From Nocardia stercoris (GTDB taxonomy: Bacteria; Actinomycetota; Actinomycetes; Mycobacteriales; Mycobacteriaceae), in assembly GCF_003696265.1 (NCBI RefSeq), contig NZ_RFFH01000001.1, forward strand, positions 62,001 through 126,000: 64,000 bases of DNA. The letters are read 5' to 3'. Below the pieces are notes generated by a model. That model was not told the origin of the DNA. It did no database searches and worked only from the letters and a program-made list of their open reading frames with translations. Below are positions 56,511 to 64,000 of the stretch, piece by piece; position 1 is the stretch's first letter, and each line of letters starts with the position of its first letter. A program made the translations under genes and the position numbers.

Positions 56511-57863
56511 TCAGGGGGTGTCCAGGCGCCAGCGCAGCCGCCCGCCGGGCGCGTCGTGCAGGACGACCTTCTGCGGGATGGGTAGTTCGTGGAAGGCGGA
56601 CTCGTTCGAATCCATCTGGTATCCAGCGGTATTCGGATAGATCAACAGATCGCCGACGGCTGCGGCGCGCGGCGCCGGGATGCGCCGCCAGCTCAGCATG
56701 TCCGTTTCCAGGCAGGTGGAACCGCCCACGGCCATCGCCGTCGGGGTGCCGGGCCGGACCGGCCACAGCACCGGATCCGGCAGGTACTCGCTGTCGAACC
56801 ACTGCTCCGACAGGCTCAGGCTGGAACCGCCCACGGTGAGCAGCTGGTACGGGCTCCCATGTGCGGTACGAGATTTCACGCCCTGTACCGGAAACACCGT
56901 GCTGCCCGCCCGGTCCAGCAGGGCTCGCCCGGGCTCGACGACCAGCCGCACGCCGTCCGCGCGCAACTGTCGCGCCAGGTCCTGGTGGCCCAGGATCGTG
57001 GTCAGCATGTCCGCGCCGCTGCCCGGCTGGTGGTACGGGTAGTAGGACTCGAAGTTCTTGCCGGCGTGGAACCAGTGCGGGCCCACGCCCGCGACGAAGT
57101 CCCGCCACGGTCCGGCCGGTACGTAGTCGACCCCGAAGCCACCGCCGATCGACAGCACGGTCGCCGGGTGCCCGAGGACGCGGGCCAGCCGGATCCGTTC
57201 CAGGGTCGCCAGTGCCAGCTCGGCGCGGGCGATCGGGTCGTAGCCGCCGAGATGGAAACTGAAGCCCGCCAGACGAACCGGGCCGCCGGGCGGGAAGGCC
57301 AGGATCCGGTCCAGTTCGTCGTCGGTCATGCCGAAGCGGCTGTCCGACCCCGGTGGCCGGACCCGCGACAGCGCCTGCGCCGCAATACCCAACTCGGCCA
57401 GCCGATCCCATTCGGCCGGGGAGTCGACGGTGATCAGCGCGCCGTGCCGGGCGGCCAGCCACAGCAGGTCGCGTGACTTCGCGGGGCCGGTGATCAGCAG
57501 CTCCGGACCCCGGATGCCCTGGGCCAGAGCGGAATTCAGCTCGCCGATACTCGAGACGTCGACCCCGGCGCCGGATTCGGCGCAGGCGCGGGCCACGCAG
57601 GCCGCCTTGTTCGCCTTCTTCCCGAAGTAGATCGCCCCGTCCACCCCGGCCGCCTCGAACGCGGCCCGGAAGCCGGCGACGACATCCCGCACCCGATCGG
57701 GGTAGAGCACGTGGAACGGTCCACCGAGCGCGAAGGCGATGTCGCCCAGCAGGTTCGGATCGGCCAGCAGCTGCTGCTCCCAGGGCTCGATATGCGCGGG
57801 CAGCGCGGGCGCGGTGATCCCCAGGGCGGTTTCGGGTGCCGGGGGAGCGCTGTTCAGTCCCAC
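56511..57863 (-). CDS. Fold-III PLP amino-acid decarboxylase (SbnH/LysA-like)
   Basis: 450 residues. An alanine-racemase-like barrel holds PLP on Lys83 (FGKKANKAACV), with SIGGGFGVDY for phosphate binding and EPGRALLD. The C-terminal beta domain has GGSTCLETD, equivalent to the substrate Cys-x-x-x-Asp of diaminopimelate and ornithine decarboxylases, and YPNTAGYQMDSNES. SbnH of staphyloferrin B decarboxylates a citryl-diaminopropionate intermediate, so a similar late step is plausible here; a free diamino acid is an alternative substrate. GTG 57863 overlaps the SbnB-like stop by 10 bases. Confidence 0.85.
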   Translation of the reverse strand: MGLNSAPPAPETALGITAPALPAHIEPWEQQLLADPNLLGDIAFALGGPFHVLYPDRVRDVVAGFRAAFEAAGVDGAIYFGKKANKAACVARACAESGAGVDVSSIGELNSALAQGIRGPELLITGPAKSRDLLWLAARHGALITVDSPAEWDRLAELGIAAQALSRVRPPGSDSRFGMTDDELDRILAFPPGGPVRLAGFSFHLGGYDPIARAELALATLERIRLARVLGHPATVLSIGGGFGVDYVPAGPWRDFVAGVGPHWFHAGKNFESYYPYHQPGSGADMLTTILGHQDLARQLRADGVRLVVEPGRALLDRAGSTVFPVQGVKSRTAHGSPYQLLTVGGSSLSLSEQWFDSEYLPDPVLWPVRPGTPTAMAVGGSTCLETDMLSWRRIPAPRAAAVGDLLIYPNTAGYQMDSNESAFHELPIPQKVVLHDAPGGRLRWRLDTP

Positions 57864-58843
57864 AGCGCGACCTCGGTTCCGCGCCCGGCGGCAATGGCGT
57901 TCTCGGCCAGCGCATGCGCGACCGCGATATCGGTGAGGACCAAGCCGCTGTTGTACACGAAAACCTTCTCGTCGTCGTGGCGGCGCGCGACCGCCCGCCG
58001 GCCGAGGATCTGCGGAAGTTCCGCGTCCACCGGTCGCAGGCGGCCGTCCGGGCCGGCCATGTCGGTGCCGGTCAGCGCCATCTGTTCGGCACTGGTCGCG
58101 ACCACCCGGTCGGCATCGGCGAGCGTCGAGGGCGCCAGGCCGTAGCCGACCAGTACGGCCACCGAACCCGGTGCGAGATCGGATGATTCGACCGCGGCCG
58201 GGGTGGCCGGGCCTGCGGTGGCCAGGACCACGTCGGCGTCGCGGGCCGCCGCGCGCGGGTCGTCGACCACGCGCAGTTCCAGGTGCGGGTGGTGGGCACC
58301 GAGCTGATCGCGGACCGCGGCCAGGCCCTCGTGATGGGTGCCGAACACCATGAGCCGCCGCAGGTGCGGGTTGGCGGCCAGTAGATGCGGAAGTGCCTGG
58401 CGGCCTTGGGTTCCGGTGCCGATCAACAGCACGCTGTCGGCGCCGCCGCGGATCGTCTCGCGCACCAGCAGCGCCGAGACCGCGGGTGTACGCAATGCCC
58501 CCACCCGGGAGCAGTCCATCATGGCGATCGGCATGCCGGTGGCGTCGTCGTACAGCGTGATCGTGGTGTAGTAGCGCTTGGTGCTGCGGTCGTGGCTGGG
58601 GTCGAACTTGTAGGAGGTCTTCATGGCCACGACGCGGCGGCGGCCGTCGCGGCCGAGCATGGCGTAGGCCACCGACCAGCCGTCGGGATGCGCGACGCTG
58701 AGTTTGCGCGGGTTCTCCGAATCACCGGCGGCCAGTGCGAGATACGCGTCCTCGACGGCGCGCACCACCTCAGCCGGGGTGATCGGTACATCGGCGAGAT
58801 CGCTGCGGGACAGTACCCGCAGCGGGGTCGGTCTGCTGGTCAC
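57854..58843 (-). CDS. SbnB-like dehydrogenase (ornithine cyclodeaminase family)
   Basis: 329 residues. The ornithine cyclodeaminase/mu-crystallin fold is shown by the N-terminal VVRAVEDAYLALAAGDSENPRKLSV, KTSYKFDPSHD, and a Rossmann loop LLIGTGTQGRQALPHL binding NAD. SbnB oxidises N-(2-amino-2-carboxyethyl)-L-glutamate to L-2,3-diaminopropionate and alpha-ketoglutarate. The pairing with an SbnA-like gene supports that reaction here. GTG 58843 follows GAGGAAG, 7 bases after the dioxygenase stop. The alpha-ketoglutarate it releases would be the co-substrate of the dioxygenase encoded just upstream (inference). Confidence 0.85.
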   Translation of the reverse strand: MTSRPTPLRVLSRSDLADVPITPAEVVRAVEDAYLALAAGDSENPRKLSVAHPDGWSVAYAMLGRDGRRRVVAMKTSYKFDPSHDRSTKRYYTTITLYDDATGMPIAMMDCSRVGALRTPAVSALLVRETIRGGADSVLLIGTGTQGRQALPHLLAANPHLRRLMVFGTHHEGLAAVRDQLGAHHPHLELRVVDDPRAAARDADVVLATAGPATPAAVESSDLAPGSVAVLVGYGLAPSTLADADRVVATSAEQMALTGTDMAGPDGRLRPVDAELPQILGRRAVARRHDDEKVFVYNSGLVLTDIAVAHALAENAIAAGRGTEVALWD

Positions 58844-58850
58844 GGCTTCC

Positions 58851-59942
58851 TCATCTGTAGCTCGGCGGCGTCGGTCGTGGTGTGTGGGCGAACGGGGTGA
58901 CGGTCCGCTGGCCGTAGCCGGTCTCGGATCGTTCGGCGGGATCCCGGTTTCGTTGTGGCAGTGCGATGTTCACTCGGAGCAGCCAGCGGTCGGTGCCGTC
59001 GTAGCGCGGGGTGAACGGCACCCGGCCGTGCACCACCACGTCGTTGTCGAGCAGCAGCAACTGGCCGGGACGCAGGATCGCGGTCCGGCAGACCCGTTCC
59101 AGTTCGGCGCCGAGTTCGGTGTAGGCGCTGCGGAATTCGGCGTCGCCGTCGTCGAGGGGGGTGTAGGCGGGGTCGTAGCGCAGGGTGCCGGCCGGGCCGA
59201 CGGTTGCCACGGGTGGGCAGGGCTGCCGGTGAAAGTCGTTGCCGTAGGACACATCCGGCAGGATCGGCAGGACCCGCGTGCGCAGCCGACGGTCCGCGAC
59301 CGGGCTCAGCCGGACCTCGCGGACCGAGGAGATCGTCGTGGCGACCCGATCCGGGTTGCGCAGGCAGCCGAGCAACAGCAGGTGGGCGCGGGCGGGATGG
59401 AAGGCGTCCTCGGTGTGCGGGGCCAGCAGGGTGGTGCTGCCGGCGCCGGACTGTTCGTCCTCGTGTCCGGGCGCCGGAACGATGGTGTTGACCAGGCGCC
59501 CGTCCTGCTGGCCGAGCCAGCCGAAGGGCTGTCCGGCACAGCGGGCCAGCAGCAGCATCGCCAGCTCGTGGCGGAAGGCGGCCGACCGGGGCGTGCGTCG
59601 CGCGGCCGCGCGCCAGTCGCGCGGGGTGGGCCCGAGTTCGGCGTCGGTGACCGGGATCCGGGACACGACCGCGGCACCGCACGCGGTGGCCGGTGGGCGC
59701 ACGGCGGTCGCGACCTCGTGCGGCAGCCGCGCGCAGCCGGCTTCGACCAACTCGATCAGTTCCGGATCGGTGAGGGTGGAGAACCGGCGCGCCGACGAAC
59801 GGGGCATGGATTCGATTGTGGCGGCGATCTCTTCGGCTGTGTCGTGAACCGCGTGCGCGGCGGCGTCGGGTAGGTCTCGGCGTTCGAGCCCGCCCGCGTC
59901 GTCTCCGCTAGCTGTATGACGTTCTCGCAGAACGTTGTTCAC
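58851..59942 (-). CDS. TauD/VioC-like Fe(II)/alpha-ketoglutarate dioxygenase
   Basis: 363 residues. The double-stranded beta-helix carries the iron triad His176-x-Glu178 (APHTEDAFH) and His305 (DVVVHGRVPF), with DRWLLRVNI supplying an alpha-ketoglutarate Arg. HxE rather than HxD marks the clavaminate synthase/VioC/AsnO subgroup, which hydroxylates or desaturates amino acids. First gene of the operon, about 78 bases downstream of the iron box. GTG 59942 is chosen; an in-frame ATG at 60017 lies 3 bases from the iron box and has no room for a ribosome site. The substrate is probably a diamino acid or its conjugate. Confidence 0.82.
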   Translation of the reverse strand: MNNVLRERHTASGDDAGGLERRDLPDAAAHAVHDTAEEIAATIESMPRSSARRFSTLTDPELIELVEAGCARLPHEVATAVRPPATACGAAVVSRIPVTDAELGPTPRDWRAAARRTPRSAAFRHELAMLLLARCAGQPFGWLGQQDGRLVNTIVPAPGHEDEQSGAGSTTLLAPHTEDAFHPARAHLLLLGCLRNPDRVATTISSVREVRLSPVADRRLRTRVLPILPDVSYGNDFHRQPCPPVATVGPAGTLRYDPAYTPLDDGDAEFRSAYTELGAELERVCRTAILRPGQLLLLDNDVVVHGRVPFTPRYDGTDRWLLRVNIALPQRNRDPAERSETGYGQRTVTPFAHTPRPTPPSYR

Positions 59943-60019
59943 CGAGGTATTCCCTTCTCCGCTACCGAGGTGACGCAGGGTGGTGAGCTCGGTTCGTGAA
60001 GGTAGTCCCGCCCACATAA

Positions 60020-60038
60020 TTAAGCAAGCCTTACCTAA
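60020..60038 (-). promoter_or_regulatory. IdeR/DmdR iron box
   Basis: On the minus strand TTAGGTAAGGCTTGCTTAA matches 15 of 19 bases of the actinobacterial DtxR/IdeR consensus TTAGGTTAGGCTAACCTAA. It lies 78 bases upstream of the dioxygenase start. The AT-rich bases just beyond it (TTAATTATGT) may belong to the -10 region. Iron-bound IdeR would repress the operon. Binding is inferred. Confidence 0.82.
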
Positions 60039-60127
60039 AGTGTGTTGCCGGACATAGCGAAACCGTATCGCAGTGACCGGCCCGGCGGAAAGTCGGTGAC
60101 GGACCGCCGCCCGATCTGTCGGCATAG

Positions 60128-62374
<2,247 letters not shown>

Positions 62375-62509
62375 TACGGTCGTAGCCGGTGGCCGGTCCG
62401 CGTCCGCGGGTCCGGTCGCCGGCGCCGTGCGACAGGCGCCGCGCGTGCCCGCTCTCGGGTGCGGCTTGCAAGGCAAGGCAATTCGTACGGCGATGGTCGA
62501 GGTGTGAAG

Positions 62510-63055
62510 ATGACGGAGCGACGAGCACGCGCGACCAGTCCGACCGGACGCGGCGCCCAGCGCTCGACCCGGGCTACCCGCGCTCGGGGTGTCTCCGTGC
62601 GCGGGGGACCGCGGACCACCACGAAGACCACCAAGTCCGCGGAGCGGTCCGTACTCGGCCTGTCCACCGGCCGGGCTGTGCTGCTGGCCGCGGTGCTGTG
62701 CGCGCTCGCGCTCACCCTGGCCGTCCCGATGCGCACCTATTTCAGTCAGCGCAGCGAGGCCACCCAGCTCGCCCAGCAGCGCCGGCAGTTGGAGAGCGAC
62801 CTTGCCCAGTTGCGCGATCGTCGTGCGCAGCAACAGGATCCGGCCTACATCCGCTCCGAGGCGCGGGACCGGCTGCGGCTGGTGATGCCCGGAGAGACCC
62901 CCTACATCGTGCAGGTTCCGGGTATCGAACATCCGGCGGTGCCGGCGCCGGTGCCGCAGGAACACACGCCCGCCCCCTGGTACACCCAGCTCTGGCACAG
63001 TCTCGCCAACCCCCCGTCCACCCCCGTGCCCACCCCAGAAGGAATGCCCCGGTGA
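62510..63055 (+). CDS. FtsB/DivIC-family septum formation protein
   Basis: 181 residues. A basic, disordered cytosolic N-terminus (1-45, rich in Arg and Thr) leads to one TM helix (about 57-77), then a short coiled coil (YFSQRSEATQLAQQRRQLESDLAQLRDRR region) and a Pro-rich periplasmic tail. It belongs to the divisome with FtsQ and FtsL, as M. tuberculosis Rv1024. ATG 62510 is used; GTG 62504 is possible. Its stop overlaps the DUF501 start (GTGA). Confidence 0.9.
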   Translation: MTERRARATSPTGRGAQRSTRATRARGVSVRGGPRTTTKTTKSAERSVLGLSTGRAVLLAAVLCALALTLAVPMRTYFSQRSEATQLAQQRRQLESDLAQLRDRRAQQQDPAYIRSEARDRLRLVMPGETPYIVQVPGIEHPAVPAPVPQEHTPAPWYTQLWHSLANPPSTPVPTPEGMPR

Positions 63056-63591
63056 CCGATACCCCGCCCGCCGCTGCCGATCTCGAGATCATCACCGCGC
63101 AGCTGGGACGGTTGCCGCGCGGTGTGCTCGCGGTCGCCTACCGCACCCCCGACGGTCAGCCGGCCGTGGTGAAGACGGCACCGCGCCTGCCCGACGGCAC
63201 CCCCTTCCCGACCCTGTACTACCTGACCGACCCCCGCCTGACCGCCGAGGCGAGCCGCCAGGAAGCAGCCGGCCTGATGCGCGGCATGCAGGAGCGCCTG
63301 GCCTCCGATCCGGATCTCGCCGCCGCCTACCTCGCCGCTCACCGCAGCTATCTCGCCGAACGCAACGAGATCGAAAACCTCACCACCCACACCGATTTCA
63401 GCGGCGGTGGCATGCCCGACCGCGTGAAATGCCTGCACGTGCTGATGGCGCACTCCCTGGCCAAGGGGCCGGGAGTGAACCCGCTCGGCGACGAGGCGGT
63501 GGCGCTGGCGGCCGAACAGGGCCTGCGTGGGACCGCGATCCCGGCGGACTGGCCGGCGTATTCGGAGTTCGCGCCGGCCGAATCGGAGTGA
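63052..63591 (+). CDS. DUF501 family protein
   Basis: 179 residues, orthologous to M. tuberculosis Rv1025 by order. Conserved blocks: LGRLPRGVLAVAYRTPDGQPAVVKTAPRLPDGTPFPTLYYLTDP, ASRQEAAGLM, DFSGGGMPDRVKCLHVLMAHSLAKGPGVNPLGDEA. The Cys-x-His and the HxxxH-like pattern could bind metal, but the function is unknown. GTG 63052 overlaps the divIC stop. In mycobacteria ppx (exopolyphosphatase) follows; here it does not. Confidence 0.92.
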   Translation: MTDTPPAAADLEIITAQLGRLPRGVLAVAYRTPDGQPAVVKTAPRLPDGTPFPTLYYLTDPRLTAEASRQEAAGLMRGMQERLASDPDLAAAYLAAHRSYLAERNEIENLTTHTDFSGGGMPDRVKCLHVLMAHSLAKGPGVNPLGDEAVALAAEQGLRGTAIPADWPAYSEFAPAESE

Positions 63592-63756
63592 GGCGGGTCG
63601 ATACCGCCCGACTGCTTCGCGATTCGCGCCGGATAATCGTATTTTCTTGCGGCTGAATAGTTTTCGGGCCGTTTGCCGCGCGCACCTATCTGTCGAGTGA
63701 TCTATTGATCTTTATATCTAGTCGACTATGGATAAGAGCGGTGATAGATAGATGCC

Positions 63757-64000
63757 ATGACATGCGCGGTATTGATTGCAGATCGGCCGCTTCCTACATC
63801 GTTTGATACGATTGAAACCGTGGCCGAGCAGGAGTACGGAATCGGCGAGGGCCCGGCGACCCGGGTCAGTCTGTCCTTGCCACTTGGGACCTTGCAGGCA
63901 ATACGTAGTCAGGTCGACGACCGGCAGTTCTCCTCGTTTGTGGCGTCGGTACTGGCCGACGAGCTGCGTGGTCGGGTCATAGACGAATACCTGGCGGATT
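63757..64000 (+). CDS. RHH antitoxin-like protein, 3'-truncated by window edge
   Basis: Open from ATG 63757 to the window end (81 codons visible). A GTG at 63820 is an alternative start. From that GTG onward, ATRVSLSLPLGTLQAIRSQVDDRQFSS followed by FVASVLADELRGRVID fits a ribbon-helix-helix antitoxin: one strand, two helices, then a start of a toxin-binding tail. The upstream 165 bases are AT-rich for this genome and hold GATCTATTGATCTTTATATC, likely a promoter and autoregulation zone. A toxin gene should follow outside the window. Confidence 0.55.
   Translation, partial: MTCAVLIADRPLPTSFDTIETVAEQEYGIGEGPATRVSLSLPLGTLQAIRSQVDDRQFSSFVASVLADELRGRVIDEYLAD

Noticed and set aside
60017..60038. 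ATG 60017 as start of the dioxygenase
   Set aside because: It lies 3 bases from the iron box, leaving no space for promoter and ribosome site; the extra 25 residues show no homology.

Overview
The window is very GC-rich DNA from a Mycobacteriales actinomycete, most likely Nocardia or a close relative. The evidence is the gene order: arcA, an O-mannosyltransferase, rsmI, metG, tatD, rpfB, rsmA, ispE, then rplY, pth, prs, glmU, a tetR gene, mfd, mazG, an LpqU-like gene, eno, a divIC-like gene and a DUF501 gene. This follows the Mycobacterium tuberculosis Rv1001-Rv1025 order. GTG starts and 4-base stop/start overlaps are frequent. No insertion sequence, prophage, CRISPR array or rRNA is visible. 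One tRNA-Gln(UUG) gene is present.

Layout. 1-4.6 kb: a truncated GNAT-like gene, an E1-like/nitroreductase fusion (MoeY-like) and a frameshifted GAF-GGDEF-EAL gene. 4.6-8.1 kb: a PHO-box-like repeat array before a GT4 glycosyltransferase, then soxR, arcA and a GntR regulator. 8.1-24 kb: housekeeping block (pmt, rsmI, metG, tatD, rpfB, rsmA, ispE, an ABC-F gene), interrupted by an SDR gene, a secreted lipase and a copper operon (copZ plus a P-type ATPase) with a RicR-type operator. 24-28 kb: two paralogous Abi-alpha/DUF4393-like genes flanking a DUF445 membrane protein. 28-35.4 kb: prfC, an AraC regulator, a TetR/PlsC divergent pair with a striking double palindrome, rplY-pth and an ADP-ribosylglycohydrolase. 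35.7-40.3 kb: ergothioneine operon egtABCD, without egtE. 40.4-51 kb: small genes of unknown role, prs-glmU, tRNA-Gln, two TetR regulators (one of the butyrolactone-receptor type), mfd-mazG. 51-54 kb: an ABM-truncated haemoglobin fusion, a 49-residue membrane protein, two paralogous exported proteins and two small enzymes or binding proteins.

54.0-60.0 kb holds the most interesting locus: a compact five-gene minus-strand operon. It encodes a TauD/VioC-like dioxygenase, an SbnB-like dehydrogenase, a fold-III PLP decarboxylase, an SbnA-like synthase and a MATE exporter. An IdeR/DmdR iron box (15 of 19 consensus bases) precedes the first gene, and a strong G/C hairpin follows the last. SbnA/SbnB homology implies 2,3-diaminopropionate synthesis, but no NRPS or IucA/IucC-type synthetase lies in the window. 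I infer an iron-regulated, diaminopropionate-derived small metallophore or amino-acid product that is then exported.

60-64 kb: LpqU-like transglycosylase, eno, divIC, DUF501. The expected ppx gene does not follow. The DNA becomes AT-rich and a ribbon-helix-helix antitoxin-like gene runs off the end, suggesting an accessory insertion.
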